This document shows positions 49,496 to 57,403 of a stretch of 64,000 nucleotides of DNA, piece by piece. This stretch comes from Nonomuraea sp. NEAU-A123. Lineage in GTDB: Bacteria; Actinomycetota; Actinomycetes; Streptosporangiales; Streptosporangiaceae. The stretch lies in contig NZ_JAHFZZ010000032.1 of assembly GCF_018603905.1 (NCBI RefSeq), positions 1-64,000 of the forward strand. The letters are read 5' to 3'. The translations under genes were made by a program, and so were the position numbers. Every line of letters begins with the position of its first letter. Position 1 is the first letter of the stretch. A model generated the notes under the pieces. It was not told the DNA's origin. It did not search any database and saw only the letters and a program-made list of their open reading frames with translations.

Positions 49496-50569
49496 ATGCG
49501 ATCGAGTAAATTCGTCCGTGGTACTGCCGTGGCGGGTATGGCGCTGACGCTCCTCGCCTTCACCGGTACGGCCGGCGCCGCCACCTGGAACGTCATCGAG
49601 CTTCCGCTCCTCAACGGCACCTCCGCCGCCACGCTCAAGGGCGTGACCGCGGTCACGGCGAACGACGTCTGGGCCGTCGGCTCCACCAACGACGGCGCGG
49701 TGATCGACCACTGGAACGGATCCGCCTGGTCAGAGGTGTCGTCACCGGCCGGAAGCTGCTGCGCTCTGACCGCGGTGGACGCGGCCACCGCGAGTGACGT
49801 GATCGCCGTCGGCAACGACTATCCGGCTCCATCACCAGGAGTGCCCGGCGGCCCCATACCCCTGGCCGTGCACTGGAACGGCAGCTCCTGGAGCCGGATG
49901 ACGGTGCCGGCCGACCTGCGGGGCGAGGCCGTCAACGACGTCACCATGCTGTCCCCGACCGACGCCTGGGCCGTGGGCACCGGCACGGGTGGCACGCTCG
50001 CCCTGCACTGGAACGGCTCGGCCTGGTCGCGGGTGGCATCACCGAACCCGCCCGTCATCGACTTCCGGCTCCGGGTGAACGCGGTGTCGGGCACGTCGTC
50101 CGGTGACGTCTGGATCGTGGGCGGCCAGCGCGGCCCCAAGCGCCCCGGCTACAGCGGCACCAACCTGCCCTACATCCTGCACTGGACCGGCTCGGCCTGG
50201 TCCGCGGTCGCGACCCCCGACATCGGCTCCGACTACCTGGTCGACGTCGCCGCCGTGTCGCCGGCCAACGCCTGGGCGGTCTCGTTCGGCGGCTCCGTCC
50301 TGCACTGGGACGGCACCGCGTGGACGGTCGCGACGAAGCTCAGCCAGGGGGCCATCTCCACCATGACCGCCGTCTCGGCCACCGACCTCTGGGTCACGGG
50401 CAGCGGCTCCGACAGCCTGCTCTTCCACTCCAACGGCACGAACTGGGACAACGTCGCCAAGCCGGCCGGTGCGGACAACCTGGTGAGCTCGACCTCACTC
50501 CAGCCGGGGAACGTCTGGTTCGTGGGCGGCTACGGGCCTTCCGTGGTCACCAGTACCGACAACGGCTGA
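49496..50569 (+). CDS. Secreted protein with repeated NDVWAVG/HWNGSAWS units
   Basis: A 357-residue exported protein with signal peptide (about 1-28, ending AGAA). The mature part is built of about six repeats of roughly 45-50 residues. Each has a DVWAVG-like strand and a HWNGSAWSxVxxP-like strand, as in beta-propellers of the YCF48/Kelch-like type. No catalytic motif, anchor or lipobox is seen. AAAGGGAG precedes the ATG. The function is unknown; a surface-binding or scaffold role is only a guess. Confidence 0.75.
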   Translation: MRSSKFVRGTAVAGMALTLLAFTGTAGAATWNVIELPLLNGTSAATLKGVTAVTANDVWAVGSTNDGAVIDHWNGSAWSEVSSPAGSCCALTAVDAATASDVIAVGNDYPAPSPGVPGGPIPLAVHWNGSSWSRMTVPADLRGEAVNDVTMLSPTDAWAVGTGTGGTLALHWNGSAWSRVASPNPPVIDFRLRVNAVSGTSSGDVWIVGGQRGPKRPGYSGTNLPYILHWTGSAWSAVATPDIGSDYLVDVAAVSPANAWAVSFGGSVLHWDGTAWTVATKLSQGAISTMTAVSATDLWVTGSGSDSLLFHSNGTNWDNVAKPAGADNLVSSTSLQPGNVWFVGGYGPSVVTSTDNG

Positions 50570-50577
50570 CATCTCAT

Positions 50578-50603
50578 CCGGCGCCGCGTCCGCGCGGCGC
50601 CGG
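50578..50603. terminator. Strong bidirectional hairpin terminator
   Basis: CCGGCGCCGCG (50578-50588) and CGCGGCGCCGG (50593-50603) form a perfect 11-base GC stem with loop TCCG. It lies between the convergent stops of the repeat protein and the SnoaL-like gene and can serve both. Confidence 0.75.
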
Positions 50604-50610
50604 GCCCGTT

Positions 50611-51042
50611 TCAGCGGATGGTGCGCCAGGACTGCTCCTCTACGAGTTCGCGGCTCCCCCAGCCGTCGGCGGTGCGCACCATCCGGTGGTGGTACCAGCC
50701 ACCACCCTGGATCAGCCCCTTGCTGTCGGCGGAGACCAGCTCGCGCGAGGGAGCGAGGGTGTCGGCGAACGCCGCGCTCACGCGGGCTTCGCCGCTCTCG
50801 AAGACGATCCTGATGGCGCCGATCAGGTGCAGCCGGCCGGGCCAGCCGGACAGGACGTCGGCGAGCCAGGTCTTGATCTCGGCACGCGTGCCGCGGATGC
50901 CGCCCGCCGCGGTGTAGTCGATCACCGCGTCAGGGGTGAACACCTCGTCGAGCAGGTCCCAGTCGCCCGAGTCGACGGCGCGGGCGTACCGGGCCAGCAC
51001 GTCGGCGATCTGGAGGCGGTCGGCGATCTCACGGTCGTCCAT
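50611..51042 (-). CDS. SnoaL-like (NTF2-fold) protein
   Basis: A 143-residue protein of the SnoaL_4/NTF2-like group: DDREIADRLQIADVLARYARAVDSGDWDLLDEVF, then AVIDYT, and a closing WYHHRMVRTADGWGSREL. Members include ring-cyclising or hydratase-like enzymes and many of unknown function. It stands alone here. The start at 51042 is an ATG without a strong ribosome-binding site. Confidence 0.8.
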   Translation of the reverse strand: MDDREIADRLQIADVLARYARAVDSGDWDLLDEVFTPDAVIDYTAAGGIRGTRAEIKTWLADVLSGWPGRLHLIGAIRIVFESGEARVSAAFADTLAPSRELVSADSKGLIQGGGWYHHRMVRTADGWGSRELVEEQSWRTIR

Positions 51043-51083
51043 ACCGTGATCAAACCAAACGCTTGCTCAGAGCGCCAGCCGGT

Positions 51084-51476
51084 TCAGTGAGCGTGGGCGT
51101 GGGTGTACTCGTCGCGCCGCCGCAGCATCGCCAGCAGCATGAGCGGGAACATCGCCACGTGCGCGGCCATCATCAGCCCCATCCCGTCGATGACCCCCAT
51201 CCAGAGCAGCGGGAACAGCGGCAGGACGGGGACGAACATGGCGGCGCACATCTCCAGCGTGCCGGCCCACCCGTGCCCGCGGAAGCGCATCCAGACGGCC
51301 ATGCCGACGGACATGTCGAAGGCCATGACCAGGTAGGCGAGCTCGGGATCCCGCTCGTACGACGGACTGACCCCGACGGCGTCCAGCAGGAAGCCGAGCG
51401 CGAACATCCCGACGAACATCGCGATGACCATTTCCACGTAGTGCCCGGCGAATCGGCCCCATGATCTCTGCGTCAT
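51084..51476 (-). CDS. Small membrane protein with His-rich tail
   Basis: A 130-residue protein with four predicted transmembrane helices, many Met residues (MVIAMFVGMF, MGLMMAAHVAMFPLMLLAML) and a C-terminal HAHAH tail. Met and His richness suggests metal contact but is not proof. The ATG at 51476 begins MTQRSWGRFAGHY; the longer frame upstream overlaps the divergent regulator promoter. Confidence 0.65.
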   Translation of the reverse strand: MTQRSWGRFAGHYVEMVIAMFVGMFALGFLLDAVGVSPSYERDPELAYLVMAFDMSVGMAVWMRFRGHGWAGTLEMCAAMFVPVLPLFPLLWMGVIDGMGLMMAAHVAMFPLMLLAMLRRRDEYTHAHAH

Positions 51477-51574
51477 GCGGCAACTGTGCCGGTTCTCCGC
51501 ATCCACCGGCAAAGGAGGGAAATCAGTAGGTCTGAAATCTTGGGATCCTGGTCCGTCCCCCATAGGGTCTGGCC

Positions 51575-52537
51575 ATGACCGTACGGCGGATGGTCGTCAT
51601 CGGCTATGAGGCGGCGTCACTGCTCGACATCGCCTGCGTCACCAGCACTCTGGAGACGGCGAACGACCACGCCGGCCTCCCCCTCTACGAAGTCCGGCTG
51701 GCCACGCCCGGCGGCAACCCCATCACCTGCGGCACCGGCCTGGTCGTGCAGGGCCAGGAGGTCCTCGAACGCGTCACCGGGCCGCTCGACACGATCATCG
51801 TCACCGGCGGCATCGGCCACCTGGACGCGGCGGAGAACCGGCTGATCCTGGCGCACGTCCGCCGCCTCGCGCGCGAGAGCCGCCGCGTCTCGTCGGTGTG
51901 CACGGGAGCCGGCGTCCTGGCCGCGGCGGGCCTGCTGGACGGCCGGCGCGTGACCACGCACTGGGAGTGGGCCTACGACCTCTCCGTCCGGTACCCCGCG
52001 GTCACGTTCGATCCCGGCCCCATCTTCATCCGCGACGGGCACGTCCGCACGGCGGCCGGTGTCACCAGCGCCCTCGACCTCATGCTGGCCTTCATCGAGG
52101 AGGACAGCGGCGCCGAGCTCGCCAGGAAGGTCGCCCGCAGCCTGGTGACCTACCTGCAACGGCCCGGCAACCAGGCGCAGATGAGCATCTTCACCGTCGC
52201 GCCGCCGTACACCGACAGGCTGGTCAGGCAGGTGGCCGACTACGTCACCGGCCATCTGGACGCCGACCTGGCCACCGCCACACTGGCGGCCGGCGCCGGC
52301 GTGAGCGAGCGGCACCTGACCCGGCTGTTCCTCAAGAGTTTGGGACTGACCCCCGGCCGGTACGTCCGGCAGGCCCGCACGGAGGCGGCCGCCCACCTGC
52401 TGGCCTCGACCTCCCTGCCCATGGCCGGCGTGGCCGCCCGCTGCGGCTTCGGCACGGCCGAGACGTTGCGGCAGGCGTTCGTCGACCGCTACGGGATCCC
52501 GCCGTCGCGCTACCGGCTGACGCAGCGATCGGCCTGA
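51575..52537 (+). CDS. GlxA-type transcriptional regulator (DJ-1/PfpI plus AraC HTH)
   Basis: A 320-residue regulator. Residues 1-170 form a DJ-1/PfpI domain with the conserved Cys in VCTGAGVLAAAGLL. Residues about 215-315 form an AraC-type double HTH (LATATLAAGAGVSERHLTRLF ... AARCGFGTAETLRQAF). GlxA-like regulators often control small detoxification or catabolic genes; the divergent small membrane protein is the nearest candidate. Confidence 0.9.
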   Translation: MTVRRMVVIGYEAASLLDIACVTSTLETANDHAGLPLYEVRLATPGGNPITCGTGLVVQGQEVLERVTGPLDTIIVTGGIGHLDAAENRLILAHVRRLARESRRVSSVCTGAGVLAAAGLLDGRRVTTHWEWAYDLSVRYPAVTFDPGPIFIRDGHVRTAAGVTSALDLMLAFIEEDSGAELARKVARSLVTYLQRPGNQAQMSIFTVAPPYTDRLVRQVADYVTGHLDADLATATLAAGAGVSERHLTRLFLKSLGLTPGRYVRQARTEAAAHLLASTSLPMAGVAARCGFGTAETLRQAFVDRYGIPPSRYRLTQRSA

Positions 52538-53191
52538 CTACTCCTCCGGCTTGAACGAGAAGCTGCTCGGCGGGGTGAAGGACGGGTCCGGCACGCCGTA
52601 CACGAGTGAGATCTGCTCGTGCGCCTTGATCACGATGGACGCCGGGTCGCCGGTGAACGGCTTGCCGTCGACCTGGGTCGTGAGGACCTTGCCGTTGCCG
52701 GTCCGCAGCGCGCCGAGCTGGTTCGGCGAGAGGGTGACGCCCCATTGCTCGAAGATCTGGCCGAGGGTGTAGGTCTCACCCTTGGCGCGCGACTCGACGT
52801 GGATCACCCCACGGGCGTCATGGGTGTGTACGGGGGTCATGTCCTCCCCGTCGATCCCGATGTTGGCCGGGACCTCCACCGCCTTGCCGTCGACGAAGAC
52901 GCTCAAGTGGGCGTGGTAGTGCTCGGCCGTGCCCATCGGCCCGGCGGTGAGACCGGCGGCCTTCATCCCGGGGGCCGGGTCGTCGGGGACGGACCAGGGC
53001 GGCGTCCCGCCGTACGGCTCGGCGGGCTTGGCCGAGACGGTCTGGAAGATGCCGTACCCGGCCGCGGCCAGGGCGACGAGCACGACGGCCGAGCCGGCCC
53101 CCGCGGTCAGCCACCGGCGGCGGGCCGGCTCGGCGATGACCGGCGGCTCGTCGAGGCGTTGCGGGGATTCCGGAGTCTCAATCGTGGACAT
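52538..53191 (-). CDS. Membrane-anchored protein with HYHAH motif
   Basis: A 217-residue protein with a cytoplasmic N-terminus, one transmembrane helix at about 27-50, and an extracytoplasmic domain. The conserved-looking signature is EHYHAHLSVFVDGKAVEVPANIGI followed by HTHDARGVIHVES and YTLGQIFEQWGV. The clustered His residues suggest metal binding. I recall similar uncharacterised actinobacterial proteins but no function. The ATG at 53191 has AGGAG five bases upstream. It is convergent with and adjoins the GlxA-type regulator. Confidence 0.7.
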   Translation of the reverse strand: MSTIETPESPQRLDEPPVIAEPARRRWLTAGAGSAVVLVALAAAGYGIFQTVSAKPAEPYGGTPPWSVPDDPAPGMKAAGLTAGPMGTAEHYHAHLSVFVDGKAVEVPANIGIDGEDMTPVHTHDARGVIHVESRAKGETYTLGQIFEQWGVTLSPNQLGALRTGNGKVLTTQVDGKPFTGDPASIVIKAHEQISLVYGVPDPSFTPPSSFSFKPEE

Positions 53192-53403
53192 AGGCACTCC
53201 TGGGCAACATTCGGCTTTCCGCTCATCATCGGGGAAATGCCGTCAGCGACGACGCCCGCGCCACAGGCCGGAAGTGGCCGTGTTTTACGGCCAACGGAGC
53301 TACCTGGATTCACTCCCGGAAATCGCCACGAACTTATGTCCGGTGGACCTCGAATACCGGACGAATCACCGGGTAAACGCTCGGTGAAGACAAGGAGTGC
53401 GCG

Positions 53404-53673
53404 GTGACTGCGACGCACGAGATGGTCATGGTCGGGGTCTCCGACTCAGGGACCGAAGAATGGCTGTGCCCCGAATGCGGCAGGCGAACGCTGATGCGCT
53501 GGCAGCCCGACTACGAGAAGGTCGTCCTCGACGTCGGCGATGAGCTCGCCACCCACTTCGGCGGCAGAGGCGGCGCCCGCATGCCCACCGGGAAGGTCAA
53601 CCCGGAGATCCAGGAGCGCGACGTCGAGTGGCTGCGCAGGCACGGCATCGACTGGCACGGGCAACCCTCCTGA
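53404..53673 (+). CDS. Small zinc-ribbon-like protein
   Basis: An 89-residue protein starting with GTG (AAGGAG upstream). It has a CPECGRR half-ribbon with only one Cys pair, then acidic and Gly-rich segments and ERDVEWLRRHGIDWHGQ at the end. Related short proteins in actinomycetes are unannotated. About 210 bases separate it from the divergent HYHAH gene. Confidence 0.6.
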   Translation: MTATHEMVMVGVSDSGTEEWLCPECGRRTLMRWQPDYEKVVLDVGDELATHFGGRGGARMPTGKVNPEIQERDVEWLRRHGIDWHGQPS

Positions 53674-53680
53674 CCGTCGC

Positions 53681-53698
53681 CCGGCCTCAGCGGGCCGG
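53681..53698 (+). terminator. Hairpin after the zinc-ribbon gene
   Basis: CCGGCC-TCAGCG-GGCCGG lies eight bases after the stop codon, a compact GC stem consistent with termination. The following 210 bases up to 53910 hold an AT-richer stretch but no gene that I can support; they probably contain the ThuA promoter. Confidence 0.5.
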
Positions 53699-53910
53699 CG
53701 GCGGCGCGCGCGGCCATGGCCACGTCGTCTTAAATAGACCTCTAATTCACCAAAAAGGCCACAAAGAGCAGTCCAGGTCAGCCCGTTGGCCTGGGCTCGT
53801 CGTTCGAGCCGCCCATGCCGGCTTCAACGACCGCGAGAGCGGCGAGAACCAGGTGCGACAACGGGTCGACGACATCAGAGGGCCACACGGCCCCTCGGGG
53901 AGGCAAGCGG

Positions 53911-54636
53911 ATGCCGGTCAAGGTCACGGTCTGGAGCGAGAACTACCACGAGCCACGCGAGGAGGACGTACGCCTGCGCTACCCGGACGGCATCCACGGC
54001 GCGATCGCCGCCGGCCTGACCGAGCGGCTCGGCGACCGCGTACGGGTGCGCACCGCGATCCTGGAGGACCCCGAGCACGGGCTGTCGGAGAAGGACCTCG
54101 CCGAGACCGACGTGCTCACCTGGTGGGGGCACATGGCCCATGAGGAGGTGTCCGACGAGGTCGTGGAGCGGGTGCATCAGCGCGTGCTCGCCGGGATGGG
54201 CCTGCTGGTGCTGCACTCGGGCCACTACTCGAAGATCTTCCGCAAGCTGATGGGCACCACCTGTTCGCTCACCTGGCGCGACGCGGCCGAGCGCGAGCTG
54301 GTCTGGACGGTCGCCCCCAGCCACCCCATCGCCGAGGGCGTGCCGCGCCCGCTGGTCATCGGCGAGCAGGAGACGTACGGCGAGCCGTTCGGCATCCCCG
54401 ACCCCGACGAGCTGGTCTTCGTCAGCAACTTCAGCGGCGGCGAGGTGTTCCGCAGCGGCTGCTGCTACCGCCGTGGCCTGGGCCGGATCTTCTACTTCAG
54501 CCCCGGCGACCAGGGGCATCCGGTCTACCACCACCCCGACGTACGGCGCGTGCTGGCCAACGCGGTGCTGTGGGCCGCCCCCGCGTCCGGCGTCGGCGAG
54601 CCCCTGCGGAACGCGCACACCCCCATCACCTGGTAG
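53911..54636 (+). CDS. ThuA-like protein
   Basis: A 241-residue class I glutamine-amidotransferase-like fold of the ThuA family: VTVWSENYHE at the start, TDVLTWWGHMAHEEV, GLLVLHSGHYSKIF, EQETYGEPFGIP and GRIFYFSPGDQGHPVYHHPDVRRVLANAVLW. ThuA members take part in disaccharide or polyol use (trehalose and sucrose in Rhizobium). Together with the next gene it forms the common ThuA-Gfo/Idh pair. GGGGAGG precedes the ATG. Confidence 0.88.
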   Translation: MPVKVTVWSENYHEPREEDVRLRYPDGIHGAIAAGLTERLGDRVRVRTAILEDPEHGLSEKDLAETDVLTWWGHMAHEEVSDEVVERVHQRVLAGMGLLVLHSGHYSKIFRKLMGTTCSLTWRDAAERELVWTVAPSHPIAEGVPRPLVIGEQETYGEPFGIPDPDELVFVSNFSGGEVFRSGCCYRRGLGRIFYFSPGDQGHPVYHHPDVRRVLANAVLWAAPASGVGEPLRNAHTPITW

Positions 54637-54643
54637 GAGCCGC

Positions 54644-55684
54644 ATGACCTTCATCACCCTCGACGAGGACCGTCCGCTGCGGGCCGTGGTGGTCGGCGCC
54701 GGGTTCATCGGCGGCCAGTGGGCGCCGGAGCTGCTGGCCCATCCCGGCACCGAGCTGGTGGGCTGGGTGGACGTGGCCGAGGAGCGCGCCCGCGCCGCCG
54801 CCGCGACCCTCGGCCTGGACGGGCTGCCCGTCAGCGCCTCGCTCACCGCCGTGCTCGACGGCGAGGAGCCCGACTTCATCGTCAACTGCACCGTCCCCGA
54901 GGCTCATCGCGAGGTCACCGTCACCGCCCTGGAGCGCGGGGTGTCGGTGCTCAGCGAGAAGCCGATGTCGATCACACTGGACGAGGCGCGCACCATGGTG
55001 AGCGCGGCGGACCGGGCGCGGCGGCTGTTCGCGGTCAACCAGAACCGCCGCTTCCAGCCGAACCTGGTGGCCTTCCGCCGGACGGTGGCCGAGCTCGGGC
55101 CGCTCGGGCTGCTGACCTCGGAGTTCTTCATGCCGTACGAGGGGCCGCCGTTCCTTTCCGCGCTGGAGCACCCCCTGTTACAGGACATGGCGATCCACCT
55201 GTTCGACGCGGCCCGCGCGGTGTCGGGGGCCGATCCGGTCAGTGCCTACTGCGAGTCGTTCCAGTCGCCGTGGACCTGGTATTCCGGCGCCTGCTCCGCC
55301 ACGGCGATCTTCGAGATGACCGGCGGGCTGCGCTACACGTTCACGGGGAGCTGGTCCGCGCCCGGCCAGGCGACGTCCTGGACCGGAAGCTGGCGAGCCG
55401 CCGGAGCGCACGGCACGGCACGCTGGGACGGCGAGGGCCGGCCGACGGTGGAGACGGTCAAGGGGCACAAGGCACGCCGGCACCCGCCCGAGCCGGACCG
55501 ATACCCGGGGCGGGCCCGGTTCAGCGGGCTGGCGGAGGGGCTGGAGGAGTTCCTGACCGGGCTGCGCACCGGGCGGGCGCCGCAGGGCGAGTGCCACGAC
55601 AACATCCGGAGCCTGGCCATGGTGACGGCCGCCCTGGAGTCGGCCCGTACGGGGACCAGGGTGCCGGTGGTGTTCGACGTCTGA
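54644..55684 (+). CDS. Gfo/Idh/MocA-family oxidoreductase
   Basis: A 346-residue NAD(P)-dependent oxidoreductase: GAGFIGGQWAPELL for nucleotide binding, LSEKPMSITLDEA with the catalytic-type EKP Lys, and QDMAIHLFDAAR as the third motif. It probably oxidises or reduces a sugar or inositol derivative with the ThuA partner eight bases upstream. TAGGAG is the ribosome-binding site. No transporter is next to the pair. Confidence 0.9.
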   Translation: MTFITLDEDRPLRAVVVGAGFIGGQWAPELLAHPGTELVGWVDVAEERARAAAATLGLDGLPVSASLTAVLDGEEPDFIVNCTVPEAHREVTVTALERGVSVLSEKPMSITLDEARTMVSAADRARRLFAVNQNRRFQPNLVAFRRTVAELGPLGLLTSEFFMPYEGPPFLSALEHPLLQDMAIHLFDAARAVSGADPVSAYCESFQSPWTWYSGACSATAIFEMTGGLRYTFTGSWSAPGQATSWTGSWRAAGAHGTARWDGEGRPTVETVKGHKARRHPPEPDRYPGRARFSGLAEGLEEFLTGLRTGRAPQGECHDNIRSLAMVTAALESARTGTRVPVVFDV

Positions 55685-55702
55685 AGGGTTTGTAGCGCTT
55701 GG

Positions 55703-57349
55703 TCAGGTCCGTGACAGCGGGTTGGGGAACCGGGCCCAGCGGTCGCCCCCGGGGCCGCCGTCGAGCTGCATCAGCGTGTGCGCCTTGACGGGGAGCTCCG
55801 CCCCGAACAGCGCCGCCCGGTCGGCGCGGATGTCGGCGGTGGCGGGCAGGTCGTCGAACACCTGGACGGCCGCCGCCCTCACTGCCGCCCACAGCCGCGC
55901 CTCCACTTCCCGGTCGCCCTGGCCGAGGGCGGAGACGAGGCTGCTGAACGTGGTGCCGACCAGCGAGCCGAACAGCTTGGCGTGCAGTTCGTCCGGATCG
56001 TCGGTGATGAGCCGCGGGCTCAGCGGTGGCGGCGTCAGGCCGTTGCGGCGCAGGCGCGCGGGGCTGACCCGGATGTCGGCCAGGTCCCGGTAGACCAGGC
56101 GCAGCGGGCGGCCGCGGCGGTCCAGGACGACCAGCAGGTTCTGCCCGTGCGCCTCCAGCGTCACGCCGTACGCCAGCAGCCGCAGCCCCGCTCCCCATGC
56201 CAGCCGGGCGAACTCCGCCAACCACTCCAGCCCGGCGGTCGGCAGAGCGCCGATCAGGGGCGGACCACCGTTCGGGGGCCGGACGATGAGGGCCGCCACG
56301 GGGAGCACGGTCTCGCCGGCGCCCGCGTACTCCGACGGCGACTCGCGCACCAGGACCGCCAGGTCGGCGCTCGGCTCGCCGTTCACCACCGCGCAGGCCG
56401 CGGCCAGGTTGCGGGTGATCCGCAGCCCCCCGTCCAGCCGCCGCGCCAGGTCCACCAGCATGGCCGAGAGCGGCGCGCTGTCCCGTATCGAGCCCGGCGA
56501 GATGTCGCGCACGTTGGACGTCATCCGCGTGGAGAACGCCGTCTTGAGATGCGGCCCGCCGCCGACGGGCGCGAGCGTGCGTACGCAGATCAGCGGCCGG
56601 GCCGGGATCCCACCCGCCACCAACGGCCGCAGCCCGAGCTCCCGCAGCACATGCCGGCTCTGCCACGGGTGGGCGGGCAGCAGCAGCCGGTCGATGTCGC
56701 GCAGCCAGTCGGGCCACACCCCGACGACCACGCACCGCGACACCGGCACCGCTATCAGGTCCAGATCGACCACGGGCCGGTGCTCGGGCATGTACGCCAA
56801 CTGCTCCGCCACCGACACGCCGGGCCGGTTACGGCAGCACGGATGGTACGGATGCCCGTCCACCACACTCTGCTCGAACCACTCCAGCGACCGCTCATCC
56901 GGCCCCGCCCCCGCTCCCGCCCCCGCTCCCGTCCCCGCTCCGGCGCGGGCGAGGGCCAGCGAGGCGACACTGCGCTCCAGGTCGGCGCCGAAGCGCACCG
57001 CCCCGGGCAGGCCGAGCGCCGCCACCAGCTCGCCCGGCCGCGTGTACGCCCGCCCGTCCAGCAGCACCCCCGAGTCCTCGCCCACCTCCAGGTCGTAGGG
57101 CAGCCGGCGAGGCCCGGTGAGCAGCCGCCCGTCGGACAACCGGATCCGCCCCAGCGCGGACTCCCGACCGGCCAGCCCGGGCACCGGCTCGTACAGCAGC
57201 CCCCGCCAGAGCAGCCCGAGCACGGTGGATCGCGCCCCCGGCAGCGCCTCGGCGTAGGCGGCGGCCAGCCCGGGCCGGATCCGCGCCAGCTCTGCGGCAA
57301 ATTCCGCTTCTGTCCGACCTTGGGGGGGATCCTCCAAATCAATACTCAT
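55703..57349 (-). CDS. NIS siderophore synthetase (IucA/IucC family), first
   Basis: A 548-residue IucA/IucC-type synthetase. Motifs are LLLPAHPWQSRH, ICVRTLAPVGGGPHLKTAFSTRMTSNVRDIS for ATP/carboxylate binding, EAHGQNLLVVL near the active site, and a FhuF-like C-terminal part. Such enzymes activate a carboxylate (often citrate) as adenylate and join it to an amine or alcohol. An inserted Gly-Ala-rich stretch near residue 137 is probably a disordered loop. It is divergent from a second synthetase. No hydroxylase, decarboxylase or ferric importer is adjacent, so the product is unclear. Confidence 0.88.
   Translation of the reverse strand: MSIDLEDPPQGRTEAEFAAELARIRPGLAAAYAEALPGARSTVLGLLWRGLLYEPVPGLAGRESALGRIRLSDGRLLTGPRRLPYDLEVGEDSGVLLDGRAYTRPGELVAALGLPGAVRFGADLERSVASLALARAGAGTGAGAGAGAGPDERSLEWFEQSVVDGHPYHPCCRNRPGVSVAEQLAYMPEHRPVVDLDLIAVPVSRCVVVGVWPDWLRDIDRLLLPAHPWQSRHVLRELGLRPLVAGGIPARPLICVRTLAPVGGGPHLKTAFSTRMTSNVRDISPGSIRDSAPLSAMLVDLARRLDGGLRITRNLAAACAVVNGEPSADLAVLVRESPSEYAGAGETVLPVAALIVRPPNGGPPLIGALPTAGLEWLAEFARLAWGAGLRLLAYGVTLEAHGQNLLVVLDRRGRPLRLVYRDLADIRVSPARLRRNGLTPPPLSPRLITDDPDELHAKLFGSLVGTTFSSLVSALGQGDREVEARLWAAVRAAAVQVFDDLPATADIRADRAALFGAELPVKAHTLMQLDGGPGGDRWARFPNPLSRT
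56906..56942 (-). repeat. Short GC-rich tandem repeat inside first NIS synthetase
   Basis: Repeated units of the type CCCGCTCC/CCCGCCCC encode an alternating Gly-Ala run (about residues 137-149). It is in frame and lies in an apparent loop. The rest of the protein is not repetitive. Confidence 0.6.
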
Positions 57350-57352
57350 AAC

Positions 57353-57364
57353 GGGTAGTTACCC
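57353..57364. promoter_or_regulatory. Small palindrome between the two NIS genes
   Basis: GGGTA-GT-TACCC lies in the 54-base divergent promoter region of the two synthetase genes and extends imperfectly to ACGGGTA/TACCCCGT. It may be an operator. It does not match the actinobacterial IdeR/DmdR iron box. Confidence 0.4.
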
Positions 57365-57403
57365 CGTGTATGGTCGCCGATACGAGTGGTGAGGGGGCCT
57401 GCG

